The notes under the pieces were generated by a model, which did no database searches, had not been told where the DNA came from, and was given only the letters and a program-made list of their open reading frames with translations. This document shows, piece after piece, positions 7,066 through 13,537 of a stretch of DNA of 15,896 bases. This stretch comes from Promethearchaeota archaeon (GTDB lineage: Archaea; Asgardarchaeota; Lokiarchaeia; Sigyniarchaeales; SOKP01). Every line of letters starts with the position of its first letter. The stretch's first letter is position 1. Location of the stretch: positions 1 through 15,896 of the forward strand of contig JAHLWE010000023.1 of assembly GCA_019058135.1 (NCBI GenBank). Reading direction: 5' to 3'. The translations under genes and the position numbers were made by a program.

Positions 7066-7905
7066 ATGCAAGTTCCTTGGATTTTTAAAATTGATTGGGT
7101 TTTTTGGGACACGATTATTATTTTCTTATTAATTATTTTCCTAATCTCAGTTAAAATTTTTAAGAATACACATCGTTGGCGAAATTTTTTATCGAATCCT
7201 TTAATTATGGAAAATAAAACCAAGAATTTTGAAATTCAATGTGGGGAACAAGAAATTTTTAGAATTTCCTTCACATTGTTCGAATCTAAAATCAACGATG
7301 TCGCTGAAAATAATAACAACAAGACTTCAAATCTTCTGATCATTTTCAAAAAGAGGAGATATAATATATATCCATATGCAGAAGCTCTTGCTTCAATCGA
7401 TCTTAAGGTTGTTGTTATAGATTTCAAAAAAGTTAGGAAAGTTGAAGGTAAAAAACTTGTTAAGATAAAAATTAGTGAAGGATTAATTGATAAAATTTCA
7501 AAAGCAATTTATATTCATTTTATTGATATAGGAGATGGTCCCGAGTACCAAAAAATTGTCTTTCTCTTTCCTAATTTTACTATTCAATTTTTAAAAATCT
7601 CTACACTAACAAATTTTTTTGATAAATTTTTTCTGATATTAAGTAATTTTTCAGAAAATTATGAGATTTTAAAGAACTTTTTAAATCAAGACATAATTGA
7701 CAAAAAGAAACTTTATTTTATTATCCCATTAAAGAGATTATTAAAACTTGATGAAGATCAATTGAATAGAATCAATAGATTAAAAGATAATTATAAAATA
7801 CATGAAAAAAATATATTAATTCTTGAAAAATCTTTTAAATCGTTAAAGAATTATGAAACAATTATTATTGGCTTTATTTTAAATAATATTTTTAATAAAA
7901 AATAA
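7066..7905 (+). CDS. Membrane-anchored protein of unknown function
   Basis: I do not recognise this 279-residue protein. Residues about 12-32 form one strongly hydrophobic segment (WVFWDTIIIFLLIIFLISVK), preceded by few charges and followed by KIFKNTHRWR, so an N-terminal anchor with the bulk in the cytoplasm is likely. The rest is rich in Lys, Ile, Asn and Phe. One stretch, NLLIIFKKRRYNIYPYAEAL (89-108) followed by LKVVVIDFK, is shaped like the first strands of an alpha/beta-hydrolase, with a hydrophobic strand, a turn, a helix and another strand ending in Asp. However, no nucleophile elbow (G-x-S-x-G) follows, so an enzyme is not supported. It starts 8 bases after cutA and ends 24 before the nucleotidyltransferase gene, so it is probably co-transcribed. 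Confidence 0.65.
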   Translation: MQVPWIFKIDWVFWDTIIIFLLIIFLISVKIFKNTHRWRNFLSNPLIMENKTKNFEIQCGEQEIFRISFTLFESKINDVAENNNNKTSNLLIIFKKRRYNIYPYAEALASIDLKVVVIDFKKVRKVEGKKLVKIKISEGLIDKISKAIYIHFIDIGDGPEYQKIVFLFPNFTIQFLKISTLTNFFDKFFLILSNFSENYEILKNFLNQDIIDKKKLYFIIPLKRLLKLDEDQLNRINRLKDNYKIHEKNILILEKSFKSLKNYETIIIGFILNNIFNKK

Positions 7906-7929
7906 TAAATATTAACTGAAAAGCGTTCA

Positions 7930-8637
7930 ATGACAAGAGATAAAATTTCCATAGAATATTCAAATAAGGTTATTTATGATAAAAACCACTGGGGTATATT
8001 AGCTCATAAACGAGATAGAGCAAAAAAGATTTTACATATGTTTTATAAAGAAGGTTTAAACCCTTTAGTGTTTGGGAGTTTAGCACGAGGAGATGTGAAA
8101 AAGAGTAGTGATATTGATATAATTTTTCCCGATAAAATTCCTACATACAAATTAGAGGTTATTATTGATAAGAATGGAGAATATATTTTTGCAAAGGATA
8201 TAATTCAAGCAACTCCGGGAGATACAATTAAGGCAAATATTTACTTATCCGAGCAAGAATGTTTAACAGTTCCTTTAACAAGGTTCATAAAAAAATCTTT
8301 TCAATTCTATCAATTTGGCGGTTGTCTTGATTTAGATAAGCTTTCAAAAAATGAAAGGGTTCCAGGAACAGATAAAAATTTAATATTAAAGATACCAACT
8401 AAATACGGTCATAATGAGCTTGAACTTAAAAAAAATGAATTATATGCTTCGAAATTGTTGAATATTGATCTAGAATTTATACTTCAAAGAATACGCGTTT
8501 TAACTAGAAGGGATAAAGTTGGCAGAACTGGAGTTTTCCTACATGAAAATCTAAATTTAGAGGATAATTTTGAAAAAGTGTTAAAGGATATTAGTGATCG
8601 AAATTCTTTTGTGAGAAGGATACTTATGAAGGGCTGA
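7930..8637 (+). CDS. Archaeal Pol-beta-superfamily nucleotidyltransferase
   Basis: A 235-residue protein with the nucleotidyltransferase motif GSLARGDVKKSSDIDI (49-64): Gly49-Ser50 and the metal-binding Asp61 and Asp63. Before it, an Arg/Lys-rich helix (HKRDRAKKILHMFYKEGL) leads into LVFGS. After it come IIQATPGDTIKANIYLS, VPLTRFIKKSFQFYQFGG, KIPTKYGHNELELK and RRDKVGRTGVFLHENL, all blocks I associate with an archaeal family of predicted nucleotidyltransferases (COG1665, from memory). The substrate is unknown. The conserved GH and GRTG blocks outside the catalytic core suggest a specific target rather than a toxin of the MNT type, and no HEPN partner is adjacent. It sits 12 bases before the radical-SAM gene, whose ribosome binding site overlaps its stop codon. 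Confidence 0.85.
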   Translation: MTRDKISIEYSNKVIYDKNHWGILAHKRDRAKKILHMFYKEGLNPLVFGSLARGDVKKSSDIDIIFPDKIPTYKLEVIIDKNGEYIFAKDIIQATPGDTIKANIYLSEQECLTVPLTRFIKKSFQFYQFGGCLDLDKLSKNERVPGTDKNLILKIPTKYGHNELELKKNELYASKLLNIDLEFILQRIRVLTRRDKVGRTGVFLHENLNLEDNFEKVLKDISDRNSFVRRILMKG

Positions 8638-8640
8638 GGT
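8636..8640 (+). promoter_or_regulatory. Ribosome binding site that decides a TTG start
   Basis: GAGGT overlaps the stop of the nucleotidyltransferase gene and ends nine bases before the TTG at 8650. This supports the unusual start codon and suggests translational coupling of the two genes. Confidence 0.6.
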
Positions 8641-8649
8641 TAAATAAGA

Positions 8650-9780
8650 TTGACACGAGCAGAATTATTAAAAACTAAAGGTGAATCTTATTTTATTCGT
8701 GGGATTCCTAAAGGATGTAAATATTGTATAAAGGGACAAAAGGTCGTTCTATTCCTTAATGGAATTTGTCAGAAACCTGATCATTGTTCTTGGTATTGTC
8801 CTATCTCAAAAGAAAGGAAAAATAAACAAATAACATACGCTGATGAAATTCAGGTTAAAGATTATAAAGAAATATTAAAAGAAATTAGTCTTGTAAAAGC
8901 CAAGGGTGTTTCAATAACTGGTGGAGAACCTCTTACCCCTAATAATACAAATAAGACCTTGGATTACATAATTTTTTTAAAAAAAGAAATGGGATCTGAT
9001 TTTCATATACATCTATATACGAATGGAGTTAATTTTAATGAACAATTAGCGCAAAAATTATCCTTGGCAGGATTAGATGAGATAAGATTTCATCCTTCTA
9101 AGGAGAATTGGATTAAAATTGAATATGCGTTAAATAAAAGTATGTCTGTGGGTGCAGAAGTTCCGGTAATTCCTGATAAAAAGAATTTGAAAACTCTAAA
9201 AGAATTTATCTTTTATTTAGATAAAATTAATTGTGATTTTATCAATTTGGATGAATTTGAAATGTGTTTTCCAAATAGTGAATCTCTTAAGTCTAAAGGA
9301 TTTTTATTAAAAGAAGGAACAATTGCATCTGTTAAAAACAGCGAAGAATCAGCTCTCAAACTAATTAAAAGTATAGCAAAAAAAACAAAGTTAAATCTTC
9401 ACTATTGTCCCATTATTTTAAAGGATCATTATCAATTAAAAAATCGATATAAACGGAGAGCAAGAAGTATTAAGGCACCCTATGAAGTAGTTAATAATGC
9501 AGGTCTTCTTATTTATGCACAAATTGAAGGTACAGAAGTATCTCTGAGGGAGTTTCGCGATAATGTCATATCAAAATTAAACTTACCTAAGGGTTTCTTT
9601 TCTTTTAAAGAATCAAAAATTAATTTACCATGGTATATTCCAGTTTACCAAAAATTTGTTGGAGAATTAAAAAAATATGAATTAGAGTGCTATATTATTG
9701 AAGGAATACCATTTCGCGACACATATTTTCAAATAACTGAGAAAACACCAATAAACTTAATTAATATTATTAAAGAATAA
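8650..9780 (+). CDS. Radical-SAM protein with C-x5-C-x3-C cluster motif
   Basis: This 376-residue protein starts with TTG, supported by GAGGT upstream. It carries the layout of an archaeal radical-SAM group (COG2108-like, from memory): an N-terminal KGCKYC (Cys23, Cys26), then a strand KVVLFLNG leading to the cluster loop, SITGGEPL (88-95) as the SAM-binding GGE motif, HLYTNG (121-126) and DEIRFHP (143-149). The cluster loop reads GICQKPDHCSWYCPIS: Cys40, Cys46 and Cys50, spaced C-x5-C-x3-C rather than the standard C-x3-C-x2-C. The DNA at 8761-8808 confirms this. Extra Cys at 195, 206 and 253 and the CxxC could hold a second cluster or a metal. The C-terminal quarter (about 278-376) is a separate domain with alternating strands. 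The substrate is unknown. Tight linkage to the nucleotidyltransferase suggests a shared pathway, perhaps RNA or cofactor modification. Confidence 0.85.
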   Translation: MTRAELLKTKGESYFIRGIPKGCKYCIKGQKVVLFLNGICQKPDHCSWYCPISKERKNKQITYADEIQVKDYKEILKEISLVKAKGVSITGGEPLTPNNTNKTLDYIIFLKKEMGSDFHIHLYTNGVNFNEQLAQKLSLAGLDEIRFHPSKENWIKIEYALNKSMSVGAEVPVIPDKKNLKTLKEFIFYLDKINCDFINLDEFEMCFPNSESLKSKGFLLKEGTIASVKNSEESALKLIKSIAKKTKLNLHYCPIILKDHYQLKNRYKRRARSIKAPYEVVNNAGLLIYAQIEGTEVSLREFRDNVISKLNLPKGFFSFKESKINLPWYIPVYQKFVGELKKYELECYIIEGIPFRDTYFQITEKTPINLINIIKE

Positions 9781-9803
9781 TATATTTATTAGTAAAGTTG
9801 CTC

Positions 9804-10262
9804 ATGAAATTGCCATTATCAATGATTATAAAAGATGTTACAAATAAAGATATAGAGGAGATCTCTTCTTTAGAAGAAAAAATATTTGGAATAGATGCTT
9901 TTTCTAAGGATCTTCTAAAAAAATTACTTAAAAATAAATTATTGTTCATAAAATTAGTTGATGAAACTGAAAAAATCCTTGGATTTGCTATTTCAATTGA
10001 GGGTGTAAAAAATAGAGCAAATATTATTAATCTTTTAATAAGAGAAGAGTATCAACATCAAGGATTAGGCTCTCTTCTATTAAAAAGGACATTAAAAGAA
10101 ATAAAAAATAAAAATAAATTTAAATCAATTATTCTAAATGTAAAAACTGACAATGATGTCGCAATTCATTTATATCAAAAGTATGGTTTTAAAGTAATCA
10201 AAATAATTAATAACTATTATGAATCTGGAGCCTCATCAAATCTGATGAAACTCAAGTTGTAG
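9804..10262 (+). CDS. GNAT-family N-acetyltransferase, RimI-like
   Basis: A GNAT fold of about 150 residues: N-terminal IIKDVTNKDIEEISSLEEKI, a central strand ILGFAISI, the acetyl-CoA loop REEYQHQGLGSLLL (Q/R-x-x-G-x-G/A form), a conserved helix NDVAIHLYQKYGFKVI and the final strand with NYYESGASSNLMKLKL. The last two blocks resemble RimI/Ard1 N-terminal acetyltransferases, where the Tyr near LYQKYGF and the downstream YY motif help catalysis. Archaeal RimI proteins usually acetylate nascent protein N-termini, but the target here is a guess. Three in-frame starts exist: TTG 9798, ATG 9804 and ATG 9822. None has a clear ribosome binding site, and ATG 9822 (MIIKDV) would match the usual family start best. 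The gene closes the run that begins with cutA. Confidence 0.82.
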   Translation: MKLPLSMIIKDVTNKDIEEISSLEEKIFGIDAFSKDLLKKLLKNKLLFIKLVDETEKILGFAISIEGVKNRANIINLLIREEYQHQGLGSLLLKRTLKEIKNKNKFKSIILNVKTDNDVAIHLYQKYGFKVIKIINNYYESGASSNLMKLKL

Positions 10263-10311
10263 TTGATTTAAAAATATCTAGATAATTATAAATATACCGA
10301 TTTTGTATTAT

Positions 10312-10325
10312 TTTAATATATAAAG
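10312..10325 (+). promoter_or_regulatory. TATA element before the 49-residue gene
   Basis: TTTAATATATAAAG lies about 23-36 bases before the ATG at 10348. A second TATA-like stretch, ATTATAAATATAC, lies at about 10285-10297. Either would make the small gene independent of the preceding operon. Confidence 0.45.
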
Positions 10326-10347
10326 AATATATATAGGGATAAGGAAA

Positions 10348-10497
10348 ATGCCACAACTTGATGATGAGTTAAAGAAAGCTATTAAAGAGGGTAAAATTTT
10401 AAGTCCTGTTGACCAAACGGAAGTACACAGAATAAAAGCCGAACGAGAAAAAAGAATGCAAGAACTGGAAAAAGTAAAAGAGGCTTTAGAAAAGTAA
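10348..10497 (+). CDS. Small highly charged protein, 49 residues, unknown
   Basis: The ATG at 10348 opens 49 codons to TAA at 10495-10497. AAGGA (10341-10345) is a ribosome binding site at workable spacing, a TATA box lies upstream and a double T-tract follows, so this looks like a real monocistronic gene. The protein begins MPQLDDELKKAIKEGKILSP, then has a predicted charged helix rich in Glu, Lys and Arg (about residues 22-49, ending VKEALEK) without Cys, Trp or membrane segments. This resembles a short coiled-coil peptide. I recognise no family. It lies between the GNAT and pelota genes, and no function can be assigned. Confidence 0.65.
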   Translation: MPQLDDELKKAIKEGKILSPVDQTEVHRIKAEREKRMQELEKVKEALEK

Positions 10498-10514
10498 TAA
10501 TATTATTTCAATTA

Positions 10515-10536
10515 TTTTTTTCCTCACTTTTTTTTT
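10515..10536 (+). terminator. Double oligo-T archaeal terminator
   Basis: A run of seven T (10515-10521) and a run of nine T (10528-10536), separated by CCTCAC, lie 18 bases after the stop of the 49-residue gene. Archaeal transcription typically ends at such U-tracts without a hairpin. Confidence 0.6.
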
Positions 10537-10600
10537 AAAATATTCACTATATTTATTCCTAGATGAATAAATTTAACCTTTATGAGCTTGAGAAATTCTT

Positions 10601-11668
10601 TTGAAAATTAAGTATTACGATGATAAGAAAGGAGAATTAAAAGTTCAAATAGAATGTTTAAATGATCTCTGGGTCTTATTTAATGTAATTTACAAGGATG
10701 ATAAAGCTATATCGAGAACTACAAGACGTATTGTCCTTAGGGAAGGAGATTCTGGAGATCGCAAACCTATGATCTTAACTCTTGAAGTAAAAGATGTAGC
10801 ATTTCATGAATATTCAAATCGTCTGAGGATTAAAGGAATTATTTTATCTGGACCTGAAGATTTAATTTCTTTTGGCTCTTATCACACTTTCAATGTTTCT
10901 GTTGGCTCTATAATCACTATTATTAAAAAGAAATGGATGAAACAGGATTTAAGTCGAATAGAAAAAAGTTCAAAGGTTCAAAGTTTTCGAATCCTTGTTA
11001 TCGCAATTGAATCAGGATTAGCTACGATTGCAATTATTTCGGATTATAGTCAAAAAATAATAACAAGTGTTAGGCATAATATCCCCGGAAAAAGATATGA
11101 AAAAACACTAAGAAATAAAGAAATTAGGGATTTTTTTGGTAAAATTGACACAATTATTGCAGATAATTTAGAGCGGATTGATATAAACTTAATTATTATT
11201 ACTGGTCCTGGAGGCTTTAAAGAAAATTATGCAGATATATTAAAAAAAAGTCGTCCAAATTTGGTTCAAAAAATTAAAATCATTAATTCTAGTTCCGCAA
11301 CCTCCAGCGCAATAAAAGAAGTTATAAAATCAAAAAAATTAGAAAAAATTAAAAAAACTTCACGGATAGTTTATGAAACTAATCTAATGGATAAATTTAT
11401 AGAAGAATTAGGAAAAGATACTAAATTGGTATCTTATGGTTGGGATCAGATAAAAAATGCAGCGATAATGGGCGCGATTGATATACTACTAATTTCTGAT
11501 AAATTATTAAGAGGTCTCTCATTTGATAAACGATCAGAACTTGAAGAAATATTAAATATAATTGAAAAAAAAACCGGGAAAATAGAAATTTTTAGTAGTG
11601 AGCATTCTGCTGGAGAACAATTAATCAGTTTCGGAAGTATTGCTGCTATATTAAGATATAAGATTTAA
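10601..11668 (+). CDS. pelA: Pelota (Dom34), mRNA surveillance and ribosome rescue factor
   Basis: This 355-residue protein has the full archaeal pelota layout. Residues 1-125 form the Sm-like N-domain: KYYDDKKGELKVQIE, NDLWVLFNVI (21-30), RTTRR (39-43) and GDRKPMILTLEV (52-63). Residues 128-255 form the eRF1-like central domain, IESGLATIAII and ITGPGGFKENY (200-210), which lacks the peptide-release GGQ as expected. Residues 258-355 form the C-terminal domain: VSYGWDQIKNAAIMGAIDIL and SSEHSAGEQLISFGSIAAIL, ending in LRYKI. Pelota binds the empty A site of stalled ribosomes and, with aEF1A and ABCE1, splits them. The start is TTG at 10601: an in-frame TGA lies four codons upstream and the next Met is far inside, and the N-terminus fits the family. 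The radical-SAM gene follows after 28 bases. Confidence 0.96.
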   Translation: MKIKYYDDKKGELKVQIECLNDLWVLFNVIYKDDKAISRTTRRIVLREGDSGDRKPMILTLEVKDVAFHEYSNRLRIKGIILSGPEDLISFGSYHTFNVSVGSIITIIKKKWMKQDLSRIEKSSKVQSFRILVIAIESGLATIAIISDYSQKIITSVRHNIPGKRYEKTLRNKEIRDFFGKIDTIIADNLERIDINLIIITGPGGFKENYADILKKSRPNLVQKIKIINSSSATSSAIKEVIKSKKLEKIKKTSRIVYETNLMDKFIEELGKDTKLVSYGWDQIKNAAIMGAIDILLISDKLLRGLSFDKRSELEEILNIIEKKTGKIEIFSSEHSAGEQLISFGSIAAILRYKI

Positions 11669-11696
11669 ATTTAATTTAGAAAAAAAATTTTATAAC

Positions 11697-12728
11697 ATGC
11701 CTTCTGAGATAATTTATGTAGATAGGAACTCTGAAATTCCCTTATATGGTTTAGATTTTATTGGAATAATAGATCGTGGGACAAATATTTTAGAAATCAA
11801 ACCTCTAACTCAGTGTAATCTTATCTGCAAATATTGTTTTGTAAGTGCTGGAGATTATATCACTAATTTTATAGTCGATGTTAATTATTTAATTGAAAAT
11901 ATTGTTCCTCTAATCGAAATCAAGGGAAAACACGATATAGAAATACATATCGCCCCATACGGAGAAATTTTACTATATAAGGATTTAATTAAGCTAATTA
12001 AAAAATTAAAATTAATAGATGGAATATACAAAATTTCTATGCAAACTAATGGGCTATTATTGAGTAAAAAAAGCATCATTAAGCTTGAAAAAGCTGGACT
12101 ATCTCAAATTAATATCAGTCTAAATACACTTGATCAAGATAAAGCAGAATATTTAAGTAATTATAAAGGATATCAACTCCAACACCTTTTGGCCATGATT
12201 GATTTTCTTATGGAATCCAAAATTGATCTTGTCATTGCCCCCGTTTGGATTCCTAAGGTAAATGATCAAGATATCGAAGAATTAATTCGGTTTGTACAGA
12301 ATTACCAGAATAAAGTAGATACTCCCAATAAAATTCGAATTGGAATTCAGAAGTACTTAATTTATAAAAAAACCGGAAGGAAAATAAAAAAAATTAGACC
12401 TAAAAGTTGGGGTTTTTTTTACAAACAGTTGAATACTTTAGAAAAGAAGCATAATATGAAATTAAAATTAGGACCTAGAGATTTTGGAATTCATAAACGA
12501 AAAAGCTTATCTCTTTCAATTCAGAAGGGAAATTTAGTTAAAAGCCAAATAATTTCTATAGGTAGATGGGATACTGAATACATTGCAAAAATTGATGATG
12601 ATTGGGGTATTAAAGTTCTACTAAATAAAACTCAAAAAAATATTCCACTAATTGGAAAGAAAATTGATACAAAGATCATCAAATCAAAACGAGAAGAAAA
12701 TTTACTAACGGGAATTATTGAAAATTAG
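11697..12728 (+). CDS. Archaeal radical-SAM protein with TRAM-like C-terminus
   Basis: A 343-residue radical-SAM enzyme with the standard cluster motif CNLICKYC (Cys40, Cys44, Cys47). It is preceded by LYGLDFIGIIDRGTNILEIK (16-35), a lead-in I associate with an archaeal family of uncharacterised Fe-S oxidoreductases (COG2100, from memory). HIAPYGEIL (84-92) stands at the SAM-binding GGE position, followed by ISMQTNG and QINISLNTLD (about 116-146). The C-terminal part, from about residue 270, reads as a small beta-barrel: QKGNLVKSQIISIGRW, EYIAKIDDDWGIKVLLN, IGKKIDTKIIKSK. This is similar to the TRAM/OB-type RNA-binding domain on methylthiotransferases, so an RNA substrate is plausible but unproven. 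It lies 28 bases after pelota, in the same direction. Confidence 0.85.
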   Translation: MPSEIIYVDRNSEIPLYGLDFIGIIDRGTNILEIKPLTQCNLICKYCFVSAGDYITNFIVDVNYLIENIVPLIEIKGKHDIEIHIAPYGEILLYKDLIKLIKKLKLIDGIYKISMQTNGLLLSKKSIIKLEKAGLSQINISLNTLDQDKAEYLSNYKGYQLQHLLAMIDFLMESKIDLVIAPVWIPKVNDQDIEELIRFVQNYQNKVDTPNKIRIGIQKYLIYKKTGRKIKKIRPKSWGFFYKQLNTLEKKHNMKLKLGPRDFGIHKRKSLSLSIQKGNLVKSQIISIGRWDTEYIAKIDDDWGIKVLLNKTQKNIPLIGKKIDTKIIKSKREENLLTGIIEN

Positions 12729-12764
12729 CCTAAATATTTGTAAATTTTTAAAAAATATTATAAA

Positions 12765-12795
12765 CATATATAAAATAAAATAATAAAAAAAAGGT
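12765..12795 (+). promoter_or_regulatory. TATA box and ribosome binding site for the coiled-coil gene
   Basis: CATATATAAAAT (12765-12776) is a TATA-like element about 28-39 bases before the TTG start. AAGGT (12791-12795), eight bases before TTG 12804, supports that start codon. Confidence 0.5.
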
Positions 12796-12803
12796 AAATC
12801 AAA

Positions 12804-13424
12804 TTGCCGATATTAACACCCGAGGATGAGATAGATTTAGCAAAATTTGAAGTGGAACTCGTAAAGAATTGGAATAAAATGATTGGCTCTCAAAAAAGTG
12901 TTACAGCAGCGTATATGAAATTATCTGACCTTATAATCAAAGAAAATTCTGCACGAGAAATTTTTTTAAGAACTTCTCGAGATGTGTATAAACAGATGAA
13001 AGTACTAGCAAGAGAAAAAATGTCTAATATCGATGAGAACGATGGTAAAATAATTCAGAAAATAATTCATGATAATGAGCAAATATATGAAAATAATAAA
13101 AATTTTCTTAACGCCATAAAAGATCTAGGATTACAAAGAGAATATCTACATAAAGAATTTCAAGAATTAACTGAATCTTTAAAGGATGTTTCTCAAAAAA
13201 GAAAAGCAGTTGTTCATAAAGCTTTAAAAATCGAAATATCTAAGAACAAATTAATTGAAGGAGAGAAACTAGAAATGTTGGACCAAGAATTTAAAAACAT
13301 ACAAAAGGAGTTTGACAGATCTAAAGGACGTTATTTGAAGAAGGTTGAACATATTGAATCTACGAGGAATGAAGTTAATTCTTTATGGAATAAATTAAAA
13401 GATTCTACTATGGGATTTGACTGA
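12804..13424 (+). CDS. Three-helix coiled-coil protein, possibly BAR-like
   Basis: This 206-residue protein is almost entirely helical and belongs to no family I can name. Three long helices are predicted: about residues 10-72, 80-152 and 155-202, with short breaks at NIDENDG (75-81) and near LIEGEK (150-155). There is no signal peptide or membrane segment. The lengths and pattern recall BAR and arfaptin dimers. A first helix carries AYMKLSDLI, a middle helix carries YENNKNFLNAIKDLGLQREY then QKRKAVVHKALKIEISKNKL, and a third carries EKLEMLDQEFKNIQKEFDRS; basic residues cluster in helix two (QKRK, HKALK). An ESCRT-III-like helical protein or plain coiled coil are alternatives. The start is TTG with AAGGT upstream, and a TATA box gives it its own promoter. 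The proline-rich gene follows 113 bases later. Confidence 0.7.
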   Translation: MPILTPEDEIDLAKFEVELVKNWNKMIGSQKSVTAAYMKLSDLIIKENSAREIFLRTSRDVYKQMKVLAREKMSNIDENDGKIIQKIIHDNEQIYENNKNFLNAIKDLGLQREYLHKEFQELTESLKDVSQKRKAVVHKALKIEISKNKLIEGEKLEMLDQEFKNIQKEFDRSKGRYLKKVEHIESTRNEVNSLWNKLKDSTMGFD

Positions 13425-13502
13425 ATTTAAAAAAATTTAAAATATTGGTTTAGAATCATTGAAAAATAAAAATGTAAATAATTAAAAATAAATATTTAAT
13501 CG

Positions 13503-13516
13503 ATTATAATTATATA
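13503..13516 (+). promoter_or_regulatory. TATA element giving a nearly leaderless proline-rich gene
   Basis: ATTATAATTATATA is centred about 28 bases before ATG 13538. That would start the transcript at or within a few bases of the start codon. The GGGG touching the ATG is too close to act as a ribosome binding site, which fits a leaderless message. Confidence 0.5.
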
Positions 13517-13537
13517 GAAAAAATTTTTTCCTAGGGG

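Noticed and set aside
7330..7440. Alpha/beta-hydrolase assignment for the membrane-anchored protein
   Set aside because: Only the first strands fit. No G-x-S-x-G or other nucleophile follows, so it is recorded as unknown.
7930..8637. MNT-type antitoxin or toxin nucleotidyltransferase
   Set aside because: There is no HEPN partner gene next to it, and the protein is longer with conserved blocks outside the catalytic core that fit a stand-alone archaeal enzyme family.
13534..13537. GGGG as a ribosome binding site for the proline-rich gene
   Set aside because: It touches the ATG with no spacing, and the TATA position suggests a leaderless transcript instead. Initiation at ATG 13568 remains possible but has no better signal.
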